Part shown: in pieces, positions 53,119 to 64,000 of the stretch
Numbering within the stretch: position 1 is the first letter of the stretch
Layout of the letters: each line of letters opens with the position of its first letter
Assembly (NCBI RefSeq): GCF_004359215.1
Contig: NC_090620.1
Coordinates: 1,210,717 to 1,274,716, forward strand
Reading direction: 5' to 3'
Source of the DNA: Bremia lactucae
Taxonomy: Eukaryota > Oomycota > Peronosporomycetes > Peronosporales > Peronosporaceae
DNA: 64,000 nucleotides
Program-made: the position numbers and the translations under genes
Notes under the pieces: model-generated
Told to the model about the DNA's origin: nothing
The model's input: the letters and a program-made list of their open reading frames with translations, nothing else
Database searches by the model: none

Positions 53119-54290
53119 TGTAACAAAGGCATATTTCGCTGGTACTGCCTCAGTACTAGCTAACTAACATGAAGGCAAAGGTGCCGCCGGATACTTCACG
53201 TACATGGCGTGCACAGGAAGGGTTTTAAGTTGCTAAGAATTCTTCGCAACTAAACGTCAATACAAAGGTAGACTCAGTATAGGGAAAAATGTAAAACTGT
53301 ATTCAATATACAAAGTCCCTACCTGCTACAATCTTCTTAACCTGACTTAATATATTAATCTAAGTGTGTATTGCGACTAATTGGTCACCGCCCATTCGCG
53401 CGTCTAGCAGCGATTGGCGGGGTAGATTTAAAAATTTAATTGGGCCAATGAACAGAACTGTCACATTGCCGCTACAAGATTACCGTGTATAGTTGTAACG
53501 CGGCAGCTTTTGCTAGCACTGACAACAGTACTAGCTAACCTAGACTTACAATAGTGAAGGTGAGATGCCTCGATTAATTCACGTACAGTGGCGTGCAGAG
53601 GAAGTTTACAAGTAGCTAAGAAATCTAAGCTTCTAGAGGTCGATACTAACGCTTTACTATAGAGAGCTGTATTTAATATTAAATTCCTACGTAATGATCT
53701 TCAATCGACTGACTTTAATTTTGATGAATTCGAGGAAATACAATGCGTTTTTACTACGTTTTTTGGTAAATTTCCCCCTTAGAACACCAAGGTATTCTGC
53801 TGAACGCGTCTATGCACTTGAGAATGACGTTAAACTTCACGTGGAAGAGTGTGTTGCTTTCTTCAAAGTCGTCAACTCCTTGTTGAAATGCAGCAAATGT
53901 ACCAGCCTACAGGGTGTTCCTATTGACGTGGAGTGCGACGGGGATGCTGACAAGGAAATCGACATAGACATGTATGGGTGAGGAGGAGAGATGTGTTGGT
54001 GTTGGTCGGGAGGCTGGAGGTCACGCTATTGCGGCAGACGAGTGTAGGGTGACAAAGTAGGCGATGTCGCAGCGTGGCAGGCATGTTGGGCGGGTTGCGG
54101 TGATGCTGCCGAAATCTAATCTCAGCGGCGTTATTTTCTTACGCAGATTTCGATTTCGAAAAAAATGCAATGAATTATTAATTATACATGTAAAGCGCCT
54201 CCTTGCGATCGTCCAATCGTCCGTTGTAACGATTGGCGGGGTCGTTTCAAACTGAAATGAACCAATCAATAGAACTAATGTCTTGTCGCG
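53119..54290 (-). repeat. Two adjacent LTR copies (family D), second one interrupted
   Basis: A block starting TGTAACAAAGGCAT at 53119 and another starting TGTAACGCGGCAGC at 53494 share, in order, CAGTACTAGCTAAC, a GTGAAGGTG-like block, a TTCACGTACA block, CTGTATT, and GATTGGCGGGGT with CCAAT. They are also related to the reverse complement of 11091-11270. In the second copy the match stops at about 53700 and resumes at about 54165, so roughly 470 bp (with a 95-codon open frame I do not trust) is inserted. Orientation is inferred from the GTTACA-type end at 11270. Confidence 0.5.
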
Positions 54291-54405
54291 TCAATATAAC
54301 CACTGTAGACGGGCACGTCGCAATGCGGCCACGCTCTACTTAGCACACACCCTAGCACAGCGAGGAAGCGGTTTGCACCTGCTTCTCTTGCGTGCAGTGA
54401 GGTAG
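54291..54405. repeat. Ty3 gag-leader fragment next to the assembly gap
   Basis: GGCACGTCGCAATGCGGCC, GCACACACCCTAGC and GAGGAAGCGG match 2515-2600 in the same plus-strand direction, the gag start and leader of the minus-strand element at the left edge. Positions 54406-54505 are 100 Ns. Confidence 0.55.
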
Positions 54406-54505
54406 NNNNNNNNNNNNNNNNNNNNNNNNNNNNNNNNNNNNNNNNNNNNNNNNNNNNNNNNNNNNNNNNNNNNNNNNNNNNNNNNNNNNNNNNNNNNNNN
54501 NNNNN

Positions 54506-54732
54506 GGTAGACGGAACGTCTACCGCAAGAGATAACAATGCGTCACCCGCGGCTGCACGAACCGCAGCCGAAGGTTCAACACTATCCTCACCCCGCATGA
54601 ATTGTTCCTTCATGCGATGGAATTTAAAATGATGGATCTGACCAATCAAAATCATTTTAAAAATTAAGTGGTCATTTAGCGACCACTCCACCTAATGACA
54701 TTCAGAGTGATTGTCGTTTAAGGGAGGGGTGA
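54506..54732 (+). mobile_element. 3' end of a Ty3 element up to the polypurine tract
   Basis: It resembles 42005-42226 (CCGCAAGAGATAA, ACCGCAGCCGAA, CATGCGATGGAAT blocks) and ends GTTTAAGGGAGGGGTGA, the polypurine tract before the LTR. No coding frame remains. The rest of the element is lost or lies in the gap. Confidence 0.6.
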
Positions 54733-55183
54733 TGTAACGGGGTGTATCGTTACATGAAATTAACAATAAAAGATTGTTAATTAATATTATCCAAAAGGTA
54801 GATAATATTTGGAGGAAATTACTTTAAATAGTAATTTCCTGAATTCTTATCCATAAATAGGTATAGACCATTATGTCTATTTATTCCGCAGACTAATCAG
54901 CTGTAGAAGTAATCAAAGAGAGTTACGAGATAAGATAGATAAGAATTCATTTACATGTTTAGTATTAGTTTATAGTTAAGACAACATTTACAAAGATAGA
55001 TTAACAAAGACACTTAACTATATTAATACAGTTTTCATTTTACCCTCTTAAGCTAACTTGCCTTAAGAGAAGTCTTCCTCTACACGTACAGTGTACGTTA
55101 CTTAACGAGAGGCACCACTCACATCTGAAGCAGTGTGAAGTGGACTTGTACTGAAACAGTACAAGTCGCAGTGCCCCGTTACA
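54733..55183 (+). repeat. 3' LTR, family B (complete)
   Basis: 451 bp from TGTAACGGGGTGTATCG to GTGCCCCGTTACA, the most complete copy of this LTR in the window. Related copies are 7795-8284 (minus, solo) and 42227-42617 (truncated). The 26-bp unit that is tripled in the solo LTR occurs once here. Confidence 0.8.
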
Positions 55184-55736
55184 CTATCGGCTTCAAATTT
55201 AACGACAGTAAAATTTATGCAAAACTCTGATATCTCCCTATCATGTTTATCGTGTAAGCAAGCACATAAGCGAGGATATTGATCTATTGTGGATTGTAAT
55301 GTACCACAACTTCGTCGGCGAACAATGACAACTGAACAGGCTATGAAGAATGACAAGTGGGGACAACGAACAATAAAACGTGATCTTTTTACATCAGAAC
55401 TTTCTTAGCCGAGTAAACGAGCTCAAAATTTTGATCATTATTGGTGCCCAAACTGCTTCCATGGAAGAGTATAAAGCACAATCAATAGCTCTTTCGATGC
55501 ACTTAAAAGCTTGTTGCAGATGGATTTATCTGTCGTGACTGAATTTTCGAGCCCATTTCGCCCTCTTTCATTGACCTACACAAAGGCGCACGTTTCACGA
55601 AGTCGGTCGCCTTGCATAAGTCAAGCCTTTGCGTAACAGCAACCCCGATCACGCTGCAACCATATAATTCCTCTACATTATTCACTCGCTCCTATTGAGT
55701 TGAGGTATTTTTAACATGAAAGTGATCGACGGACAC
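55184..55736. other. Unclassified spacer between two LTRs
   Basis: 553 bp between a family B LTR and the element 2 LTR. No repeat match and no believable open frame was seen. It may be a relic of host sequence or of the element that received both insertions. Confidence 0.35.
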
Positions 55737-56221
55737 TGTAGCGGAGCTGCCTTGCTCCTCAAGTCAGAGGGAGACTTACAGACTCAAAAAGTCACTTATT
55801 GCTTATAACTAAAAGGTTTAACAACTAAGTGAGTCGTACAAGCTCGCAGAGCTTACTGAATCCTATTCAAGGGATTTATTAGGGGCTCGTTGAACCAAGT
55901 GGCAACTCGTGCCCGAGAGTATATACCTTCGAAAGGATAATTTCTCTCACAGATCAATGCGCAAGCCGTAGGAAGGCACTAGAAATTGTAAGATGAAAAG
56001 GGAACTGAACTTTATGTAGTTATTTAAATCTTAAACATTACTTTAGCTGAATTAAAATAGATTTCGGCCGCCAGATTTATATTTTGGCGGCTGCCACATA
56101 TATTACCCATAATAAAAGGGGTTTTAGTAATTAACTATTTTAAATAAAATAGAAGTGTGTTTTATTCATAAAGTAAATGTACCACCGCAACAGTTCTCCA
56201 ACCAACGTGTGCCCTATTACG
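55737..56221 (-). repeat. 3' LTR of Ty3 element 2
   Basis: On the minus strand it starts near CGTAATAGGGCACACGTTGG (56221), just after a G-rich polypurine-like tract, and ends GCAGCTCCGCTACA at 55737. It matches the LTRs at 3044-3464 and 10626-11090. The first T of the usual TG is changed. Confidence 0.75.
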
Positions 56222-56399
56222 CCCTCCCCAACTAGACTGTCGACACCGAGTGCTTCATTCGCTATATTTTCTCTTTGAGATTGGAACACTAACAGCTAAC
56301 CGTTTCGTTGTGTTTCGCATTCCTTTGTCTGATGTAACTGAGCGTGTGTCACAGACTCTTGGCACCTTCCTTAGCGATAAGATGATGGTGGACTAGGAA

Positions 56400-56812
56400 A
56401 GTCACACTCCATCGGAGGATGAGAAAATTGCGCGCGGTGGTACACGCCTTCTCCTTCGGATGAACGTCGGCGGTCCCCAAATTCGTTCCCAGAACGTGGT
56501 GCTGCGGATGTGTTAGCTGCATGGTGCAGGATACCGGAACCTGAGTCCATCATAATTACGAACCCGCGCGATATAGAGCAAGAGCAGGCAATCGGCATGG
56601 AGGAACAAGCTCGTCGTCAAGCTGCAGACCTTGCGAAAGCAAAAGCTCCAAGTGAATATCGATTCACTCCACTTAGTAAGAAAGAGCGGGGGTACCCAAG
56701 CCGTATTGCCCCTTGCGACGACGTCGCTTTAGAAGCTTCTCCACTAAACTTGAAGGTTTCTTCGCTCATTGAGCAACGCGGGAGGGGCCGAAATCTCGGT
56801 GGAAGCATTTGA
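56400..56812 (+). pseudogene. Antisense ORF region of element 2
   Basis: The plus strand, opposite to the element's genes, encodes TPSPSDERRRSPNSFPERGA, then ITNPRDIEQEQAIGMEEQAR and AKAKAPSEYRFTPLSKKER in one frame (open 56510-56812). The corresponding segments in element 1 (10490-10033, minus) include SPPDERRRAPNPFPERGAAD and VTNPLDEQQERII. The frame is broken upstream by a stop after KSHSIGG. See the antisense finding. Confidence 0.4.
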
Positions 56813-57091
56813 TGCTCTAAAGCACGAGGTGCAACTTCTTCTTGAGAGCCTTGCTCGGGTTGAGAGCTCTTTTGAGGCGGTTCAGAAGCCGTCTTTCGAT
56901 GCTGGAGCGTCAGTAACCTCGTTTAAAAGGCCACATAAACATCCTGGTGAGGACGCAGCGATCTGCGGCACGACCGCCTATCTCGGCAAGCGCCTTTAAG
57001 TCCACGTGAGAAGGGTCCCGATGTGGCTTAAGCAAGCTGACGTAGAACACTGTATGTGTACGCAGCTTCCTAGGAAGGGTTAGCGTGTAAG

Positions 57092-58125
57092 CTAGGTCCT
57101 TCTTGGCCGCGACCTAATACGGCTTCTGCCTTTGGCATCTGCTTGTTCTTTATGTTTGTCTTGGCTATCAGCCATCGTGTCGCGTACATGTCTTAAGACA
57201 CTTAAGCGCGTCGCGAGAAAATCGCTTACTTGTTTCCAAATAGTAAAAGGGCTGATATCAGAAAATCTATCGGCTAATTCTCCCCCACCAAGCCCTGAGT
57301 CACGCAGTGGTATCGTTGAAGGAAAGCGTGGGTGGGTGAGACCGTTGACATAGAATGGAGTGTAACCTGTAAAGGCATGGACAGCGTTTTTTAACACAAA
57401 TTCCACCACAGGGAGCATTGGGCTCCAGCGCTTTGGTGTCTGAGCAAATACACTGTGTAATTTGTCTTTGAAGACGCGATCGACATGTTCAGTTTGATCA
57501 TCGGTCTGCGGATATTCCGCGGTGGACATGTCCAATCTGGTGCCAAGCAATCGATTTCCAAAATTTCTCCGTAAAACGGGGGTCTCGATCAGAGACAATT
57601 GCCATTGGTAAATCGTGTTGTCGGGATACGCGATCGATGAACAGCCTATCTGTACCTTCACCATCAATGGTATCCGTCATGGCGGCTCAGTGTGCCGTTT
57701 TGCTTAATCGTTCAACAAAGATCACTATGCTGGTGTTACGGCTGAATTTTTCGTAAGCCGAAAACAAAATCCATACTAATTGACTCCTGGTACCCTGTGG
57801 TGCGGGCGGGCTTGCCAGTGGTGCAGCAGCATGCGCCGAGGGTTTAAAAGTTACACCCGTTGGCAAGTTTCGCATGTGTGAACGTATGTGCTGACCCATT
57901 TTTAAGTTTGGGCCACCAATAACTCTGGCTTATAGAGCCGTATGTCTTCTCTCTACCGAGATGACCATCATGTATAGTATCGTGTGCTTCATTGAGGATT
58001 CGGTACTTCAAATTCTTATCATGAGGATCAATGACGTGCGGAGGGTCCGCAGTGTGTGTGCTATAAAGCGGCATGTCGTTATCGATAGAAATTCGATGTA
58101 ACCTTGCGCTCCAGCGTGCCGGCAT
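57092..58125 (-). pseudogene. Integrase of Ty3 element 2
   Basis: Leftward: 58125-57844 has the zinc-binding N-terminus (LNEAHDTIHDGHLGREKTYG). About 57899-57687 starts the core. 57680-57498 has VSDRDPRFTEKFWKSI with the second catalytic Asp. 57667-57092 has YPQTDDQTEHVDRVFKDKLH (the position of the catalytic Glu is altered) and WSPMLPVVEFVLKNAVHAFT then the C-terminal helices. Frameshifts near 57690 and 57840. Confidence 0.75.
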
Positions 58126-58199
58126 TTTAATATGATTCAGTGCTCTTTAGAGCTCGTAGCAGAGCTACTCACTAGATTAATTTTGTTTTAGGTGACATT

Positions 58200-59330
58200 A
58201 TTGTCGTTAATGAGAGAGCTCATAATCCGGCCTGCGTGATAATGCATCGGCTAAAGCATTTTTCTTGTCGGGTTTATACTTCACCTCGAAGTTGTATTTG
58301 GCGAAGATGGATAGCCATCGGGCCATTTCTGTGTGAGATGGGGCGACTTAGTCGCCGTGCGTGATGACGCGTTATCTGTATATATCACAAACGGTTTAGA
58401 GCTTAGCAGATAATTTCTGAATTTGACAAGAGCATACTTCATTGCAAGTAACTCTTTGTCATGAACTGGGTAGTTCTTTTTCGCAGCTTTAAACTGTCTA
58501 GACTCGAACGCAATAACACGTTCACGTCCATCAACATCTGTTTGCAACAGGGCACTGCCAATGGCAAAACCGAATGCATCACAAACGACACTGAAAGGCC
58601 TATTTGGATCTGGCAGTGCAAGATTCGAGGCATGGATAAGACAATCATTAATTGCTTGAAAATAATTATGCTCTGTGCTAGTCCAGCACCAATCTTTTTT
58701 CCTTTTTAAGTAGATTAGATATGGCCTAGCCATATCAGCGTAATTTTCGCTATATTTGTGCAAATAATTGACGAGACCCAACCACTTACGCAAATCCTTT
58801 TGGTTTTTATAAACTGGCCAATCTACTAGGGCTTTTACCTTAGTGAGATCTGCGCTAACGCATCGCTTCCAAATAAAGCACCCTAAGAAAGGAATCACTT
58901 CTGCGCCAAAAGTGCATTTAAATGCAGATGCATTGGCAAACAATAAATTTGTGCGCATACAATCGATCACTGCTCGCAAATGGTCGATATAATTATCCAC
59001 ATCTAACCGACCCTGCTTCGTACGACTAGGGACAGAAATGTCATCAAAATAAGTCTGTGCATAACCTCGATGAGGGCACAACATTTGCGTTAACAGACGA
59101 TTAAATGCTGCCGAGGTATTGGAAAGCCCTCGTGGCATAAAAAACCACTCCCATAGCATATTGCTTGGCGTGCTAACCGCTATAAGCGGGATATCACTAG
59201 CTCGCATGAGCAATTGGTAGTAACCATCGACTAAGTCAAGTGCATACATTCCACCATATTGTTCTAAAGAGCATGGGGTTTCGTGCTAGTATAGTGGCAG
59301 CATTTAGCTTATTATAAGCATGTAAAATGC
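58200..59330 (-). pseudogene. Reverse transcriptase-RNase H of Ty3 element 2
   Basis: A 322-residue frame (59249-58281) covers the RT palm (YALDLVDGYYQLL with the first catalytic Asp; AQTYFDDISVPSRT with YFDD), connection (PFLGCFIWKRCVSADLTKVK) and RNase H (VVCDAFGFAIGSALLQ; VHDKELLAMKYALVKF; FVIYTDNAS). All RNase H acidic positions can be placed. The fingers region upstream (59520-59270) is frameshifted. It is the longest surviving Pol frame in the window, so this copy is probably among the younger ones. Confidence 0.85.
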
Positions 59331-59834
59331 GCCATTTACCATTTGGCTTTTTGACACAAAATGTCGGTGTCGAATGGGGAGATTTGCTCGCTCGTACCAT
59401 TCCAGACTCGTGCTTAGCACGGAAGAATTCGTCACTGACGTCACACTTTTCCTTTGGTAAAGGCCACTTTCGTGTGACACAATGTTTGACTATGACGGAC
59501 GCCTCTATCCGGGAATGAACAGATGGTGGAAAGGTACAAACATCATCAAGGAGTTCCTAAATCAAGTAATGCAATGGATCCGTAGGATCTTTAAAGAGCG
59601 ATAACCAACTCCGCGCACTAAGTGCAGCTTTTGTGTCATCCAGGACAGCTTCGCTTAGAAGCAACAATGAGGTTTACTCAGTCGTTGGTTGAATGACCAC
59701 CATCTTAGATAAGCCGCCAGCCTTTAAGGGCCGGCCGCACTCATCAAAAGTCATTTCGTCTAGCTCTAAAAGAACATCTAACGAAGGGATTGCCGAAAGG
59801 CTAACTTCTCCCTAAATGCTACCGGTTACACCAT

Positions 59835-60850
59835 TCAAAAGCGTATATATTGCTCACTTGTATCATGTTTTGAGGGTATAAACGCTTCGCGTCTCCCCTG
59901 TCTTGGAGTAGCGACAATACGCTTCTTAGAGGCCGGGGCATTCACGACCCCAAAATTTGCAGCCTGTATTGGTTCTATACCAGACATGGTGTCTAATTCG
60001 ACATCCGACAAGAAGTTAGGTAACTCAACTTCCTTCCCACTGACCATTTACGTGTTACTTCACGTGTATCAGAAAGGTTTGACCCGAAATGCCCTGGCGA
60101 ACCGCCAATAGTGTCACTTCTGACATGCCACCTCGGCCGACCACACTCGGTGGACTTATAAGTGCTACATCACATGTCTCAGGGGTACTGCACCCTTGAT
60201 GACTCGGCCTTAGGCCTACAATGCTTTCAGCATTCAGTGAATCATTATTATAACGAGTGTCACTCGATGGAATACGTGCCGTTCCATTTCTTTTTTCTAA
60301 GTCGAAGTCAGCATTAATGTTTTCGACTTAGAGTGGATTTTATCAGACATACCAATGTCTAAACACTGACGGACTCAGTCAATGATTCGCGCCAAAACTA
60401 CTTTTGTTGCCTAGCAAAGGTGGGTTGGTGACTCCCCAAAACTTTGCTAGGAACATTGCGCGTGGCGCCTAAGGTCTTAGACCTCCAATCGATCCATGGC
60501 TCGTGGTGTTCTAACCAGGCCATACCAAGGATGAGATAATATCTCAATCCAAATTAAGGACGAAACAGCGTATCATATTGTCAAAGTCCAGTAACTTAAT
60601 GCCTGAGTTCAATAGAACTCTATGAACCGTGACGCGAGCCCCAGTCGCTAAGCAAAACGTGATTGTATCACTTTCATCCGCTTTAAGCGCCTTACTTGTT
60701 TTTGATTTACTACAAGAAAAAGACGTCGTGCATAAAACAAGACGCTCCTGAGTCAATTAAAACTAACCATGGCTTATCAAAGCCCTTCACGGTCGCTTGA
60801 GCGACTAACAAGCCAGGGTTGTACTCACGTCCCGTGCCATTACTCCCTGA
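59835..60850 (-). pseudogene. Protease and linker of Ty3 element 2
   Basis: 60756-60544 includes VTVHRVLLNSGIKLLDFDNM, the protease C-terminal half corresponding to GIKFLDYDSM in element 1. 60047-59835 is linker (SDVELDTMSGIEPIQAANF). The stretch between is broken by stops and includes the GTGGTCGG-type repeat block seen at 5320-5450. The catalytic DSGA was not found intact. Confidence 0.5.
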
Positions 60851-61161
60851 GTAAATTGGGGCTTGGTCCTGTTTATAATACCTTTTCAAGGTTCAACAGA
60901 GCCTAGGTCTTCCCCAGTATGGCGCCCCGCACCTACTGGTATCACCGTTATCCGGCACCGTATTAGATTTCTGGAAACGGTCGGAATTGGTTCTCTTTCG
61001 AGTTTTACGCGTTTTTTGTAGGGGGCAGGACGGATGTAAATGTTTCGTGCTTCCGCACATAAACATCTACGGATGATCTTATGCTGGTCTACAGCTTAAA
61101 AAGCCTCTTCTCTTTCCTCAACGTGGCTTACATCCGTGGGTTAAGGTCTGTCAGACGGTAC

Positions 61162-61758
61162 TCATGTGCTCGAAGAGCTTTTTCGGTAAACAGGCGTGCT
61201 AACACGAGCCGACTTAAAGTCGAACTCAGCGCGTGGATCTATTGCAACTGCCTCTTCGAAAGTAGCAGGATAAGATCGGAATAATTCCTTCTGGGCAACG
61301 CCCTCATTGAGACCCTCCATAAAGATTGTTAAAATTGTTTCTTGCACCGGGTCTTGATGCATAGATGCAATGAGAGCTCTTAACTCCTGAACAAAGTCCC
61401 CTAGGGTTCTTTTACCCTGTCGAGTCGCTAGGAGCCGTGCTCGCATGCGAAAAGCCCGATCAGGCGGTGCAAACATGCTGATCGTTTGCTGTTTCAGCGA
61501 ATCTCATGAGGGAAATGCGTCGTTTAAGGACGTGCTGCACGATAGTGCCCATTCCATGTCTCTACCTCCAAGTTTGGAAATGGTCATGGCCACCTTTTGC
61601 CGTTCTTTTAGGAACAAGGCGAAGTCAATGGACATTTTCATCTGCTTAATCCAAAAAGGGAGATTTTCTCCCTTTTTTCCCTCAAATGTTTTCACATTTA
61701 CAGTTAGAGGGTGAGCCCTCGGCTCCGAGTCAGGTACAGAGATGTACCGGGTTGGCAT
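61162..61758 (-). pseudogene. Gag of Ty3 element 2
   Basis: 61758-61504 (LTVNVKTFEGKKGENLPFWI) and 61476-61162 (AFRMRARLLATRQGKRTLGD, then TILTIFMEGLNEGVAQKELF) are two halves of one capsid-type gag separated by a frameshift near 61490. The second half has the F-M-x-G-L-x segment usual in Ty3/gypsy capsids. The zinc knuckle is lost. Homologous to 3659-4300. Confidence 0.7.
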
Positions 61759-62005
61759 AAATGCCGCAAGGTGATCTTGAACCTGTCCGATCAGGGAGAA
61801 TTCTTATTGCATGAAGGCTTCAAGCCTTGCATGGAGGACCTGTGGACCCGGGGACATAATGAACTCTGTATAATCAAGCCGAAACAAAGTTTTGAGCTTG
61901 TTATAAGCTGTGCGTTGCACCTCTAAAGTTCTGGAAACGTTTTCATTTCAGTAAGGGCTTAGTCGATAAAGACTCAGGCGTAAATTGACTACAAGTGTTA
62001 CCAGG

Positions 62006-62465
62006 TTTAGCGGAGCTACCTCGCTCCTAAAGTCAGAGGAAGACTTATAGACTCAATGAATCTCTTAGTTCTATAAAACTAATGGGTTTAGCAGCACAGG
62101 AAGTCGTACAAGCTATTAAAGCTTAATGAATCATAGTTCAAGGGATTTCAGGGGTTCGTAGAACCAAGTGGCAACTAGTGTCCGAGAGTATATACCTTAG
62201 AAAGGCTTCTATCTCTTACAGATCAATGCGCAAGTCTTAGGAAGGCATTTGGCGCTTTAAAATCAAAAGGTATGCACTTTATTTAATTATTTAATCTAAA
62301 ACCTTACCCTAGCTACTTTAAAATAAATTTCGGCCCGACCACATTTGCTACCATCATAAATGGGATTTAAGTAATTAACTATTTTAATATAGGATAAAAG
62401 GGTGTTTTACCCATAAGGTGAATGTACCACAACTGCGGTTGTTCCAACCCAGCGTCCAACTTTGC
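62006..62465 (-). repeat. 5' LTR of Ty3 element 2 (outer end approximate)
   Basis: On the minus strand it ends CTCCGCTAAA at 62006 followed by CCTGGTAACACTTG, the primer-binding-like site also seen at 3465 and 11271. The outer start is near 62465, where similarity to the other LTR starts fades. The two LTRs of this element differ visibly, so the insertion is not recent. Confidence 0.7.
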
Positions 62466-62742
62466 ATTCGGTTATTGCCGGCTTAGAGATAATAAAATGC
62501 GGTTATCAGGTACCTGACGACCCAGTCTAGAAAGACCAGCACTTGATTAACCATAGGAAGGGAAGCTGGGTGCAGCGTCCTCTTAGATTCCACGTAGGAA
62601 GTCGATTCATAATCGAGTGGCTGAAGACCTAGTGTTCAAATAGAATCGTACGAGAAGAAATTTGCGGTATCTTACCTTGTCTTTAAAAAAATCATTTGGT
62701 TAGTATTTTGAGAGGTGACACATATCGATAGTAAGTCAGAAT

Positions 62743-63987
62743 ATGTCTCAAAGCATAGAGCGATGTCTGGAAGAGATATCCTTGCAAGTGAAGGATGCAG
62801 GCGAACCGATTTCATACCGCACGCTCAGCATCCACTCACAAGCTCCCAGTAATCTTTGTATTGAGGCACTCACTAGCTATTATACCGACGACGACAGCAT
62901 CGAGGCGCTAATATTACTGATCAAGCGCGTGGCTGTTTCCAAGAACGGCGACAAGACTGAAACTGCAGCGGCTAAGCATGATCCGAGGGCACGAATTTTA
63001 TCATTGGCTGTAGGTGTCGAGGAAAATGAAAAAGACGTGCTTTGCCATCACATTTACGCGCTCTTCGACAAGCCAAGTGATACATCAAAAGACGCGGATA
63101 AAGTGGCCACCATGGCCACTGCCTGCTGGGCACAAGAGCGTCAAGCGCGCAATAAGGTGCTAAGTTCTGTAGTAAAGCAAGAACCTCTACCTTCAGCAGC
63201 TAAAGTTCTGTACGCGAGTAGCGTCGTCTGTGAAGAGGCCACGGCGCGTCAAGCCTTTGGAGACGACCACGGTGAAGAGACCATCTCGGCCTTTGACGCT
63301 ATCAGCGCGTCAATTACACAGAAAACGTCGTCATCATCTTCATTTTTCAAAAGTACTGGTAAGAAAGGGCATTCTAAGGCGAGTAGAAATGACGAAGTGA
63401 GGAAGAGCAGCAAGGCCGAGGCGAAGGAATTAGACATGGCCAAGGTGCTCACAGTCGACAGTGATGATGATGATGACGACGAAGACGACGAGACAGATAC
63501 TCCTGTATTTGTGAAAAAAAATTCTAGTCGTAAGAGGATAATTAGTGACGATGAAGAAAACGAGACTCCAGAACCTCGAAAGACAGCGTCAAAAAGTCGT
63601 AACGTGAAGCGGAAGCTCAATGCGTCACCTACTGATACCAAAAAAGCAAAAGATACTACGGAAAAAACGCACTCTCCACAACGCGCAGAGTCGGAGTCAG
63701 AAGGTGACGACTCGGTAGAGGCACTATTTGTCGCAACCAAGAAACGGGTACTTGTCTCAAAGACTCGAATCAATGAGCAAGGATACATGGTCACCGAAAA
63801 GACCTATGAAGAAGTCGATCTAACGCCTGAAGAGATGGAAGCAGAGCAGGAAGCCGCAAAAAAAAGTCGTGAAGACAAAAAAAAGAATGCTGCTGCTAAA
63901 AAAGTTGTCAAGACAGCAAAGGAGGCAAAATTGCCTAGCGGTCCGCCGAAACAGCGCGACCTTCGCTCATTTTTTGGAGCAAAGTGA
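62743..63987 (+). CDS. POLD3: DNA polymerase delta subunit 3 (POLD3/Cdc27-like)
   Basis: The accessory subunit that links polymerase delta to its B subunit and to PCNA in the nucleus. The single-exon chain has 414 residues (human POLD3 466). The N-terminal 170 residues fit the winged-helix part (EPISYRTLSIHSQAPSNL). The middle is acidic and Lys/Ser-rich. The family block KTRINEQGYMVTEKTYEEVD (about 340-360) matches the GxxVTEKxYE segment of POLD3. The last residues QRDLRSFFGAK form a canonical PCNA-interacting PIP box (Q404, L407, F410, F411). It lies 280 bp from the retroelement, with ATG at 62743 as first Met. Confidence 0.85.
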   Translation: MSQSIERCLEEISLQVKDAGEPISYRTLSIHSQAPSNLCIEALTSYYTDDDSIEALILLIKRVAVSKNGDKTETAAAKHDPRARILSLAVGVEENEKDVLCHHIYALFDKPSDTSKDADKVATMATACWAQERQARNKVLSSVVKQEPLPSAAKVLYASSVVCEEATARQAFGDDHGEETISAFDAISASITQKTSSSSSFFKSTGKKGHSKASRNDEVRKSSKAEAKELDMAKVLTVDSDDDDDDEDDETDTPVFVKKNSSRKRIISDDEENETPEPRKTASKSRNVKRKLNASPTDTKKAKDTTEKTHSPQRAESESEGDDSVEALFVATKKRVLVSKTRINEQGYMVTEKTYEEVDLTPEEMEAEQEAAKKSREDKKKNAAAKKVVKTAKEAKLPSGPPKQRDLRSFFGAK

Positions 63988-64000
63988 ATAGTAGTAAAAT

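Larger units (their letters stand above)
55737..62465 (-). mobile_element. Ty3/gypsy chromovirus, element 2 (colinear, decayed)
   Basis: Two LTRs of the element 1 family bound minus-strand gag, protease, linker, RT, RNase H and integrase in the normal order. RT and RNase H share one long open frame (58281-59249); elsewhere stops occur. Compared with element 1 it has no inversion and no solo LTR but lacks most of the chromodomain and about 600 bp of the 3' region. It serves as the reference for reading element 1. Confidence 0.85.

Noticed and set aside
53694..53981. 95-codon plus-strand frame in the LTR cluster
   Set aside because: No domain or homologous copy, short, and lies inside an insertion in an LTR. 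Not called as a gene.
63249..63794. 181-codon minus-strand frame, Ser/Val-rich
   Set aside because: It is the antisense shadow of the acidic and Lys-rich middle of POLD3, whose own frame is complete and has family motifs and a PIP box.
1..64000. RXLR or Crinkler effector genes
   Set aside because: No open frame showed a signal peptide followed by RXLR-EER or LFLAK motifs.

Overview
The window looks like nuclear DNA of an oomycete, most likely a downy mildew or close relative (Peronosporaceae). This rests on very compact genes, short introns (mostly 58-111 bp) with CTRAY-like branch sites, intergenic gaps of 80-420 bp, and decayed Ty3/gypsy chromoviruses and Copia elements around the genes. 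Two 100-N assembly gaps (46591-46690 and 54406-54505) mark a draft scaffold. Genus and species cannot be told from the sequence. No RXLR/Crinkler effector, rRNA, tRNA or CRISPR array was recognised.

Layout. (1) 1-18540 is retrotransposon wreckage: a minus-strand Ty3 element running off the left edge and apparently inserted in the 5' LTR of a plus-strand Ty3 element (3044-11090) that carries a 1.8-kb internal inversion and a solo LTR; a second plus-strand Ty3 element (11091-about 15830); then Copia-like gag debris. (2) 19284-38675 is a gene island with no transposon I can see: TRM1, eIF4G, a small FN3 protein, proteasome RPT1, an Aven-like protein, ribosomal protein S8, DNA primase small subunit, a URI-type prefoldin fused to TPRs, a SNF5 protein fused to an HMG box, MED22, and two tail-to-tail V-ATPase proteolipid genes. 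Splice sites and reading phase allow full exon models for most of them. (3) 39117-45858 is a Copia element split by rearranged Ty3 sequence. (4) 46920-52787 holds a tandem nucleotide-cyclase-fold protein and a single-pass membrane protein, separated by 2.5 kb with a decayed transposase. (5) 53119-62465 is again LTR debris and a minus-strand Ty3 element of the same family as the one at 3044-11090. (6) 62743-63987 is DNA polymerase delta subunit 3.

Function. The island is housekeeping: translation (eIF4G, RPS8, TRM1), replication (primase, POLD3), transcription and chromatin (SNF5-HMG, MED22), proteostasis (RPT1, URI-TPR) and membrane energisation (V-ATPase c). Several neighbours are head-to-head over 150-420 bp and probably share promoters. 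The two most interesting proteins are domain fusions that join parts usually found on separate subunits of one complex: URI with TPRs (prefoldin-like/R2TP chaperone) and SNF5 with an HMG box (SWI/SNF).
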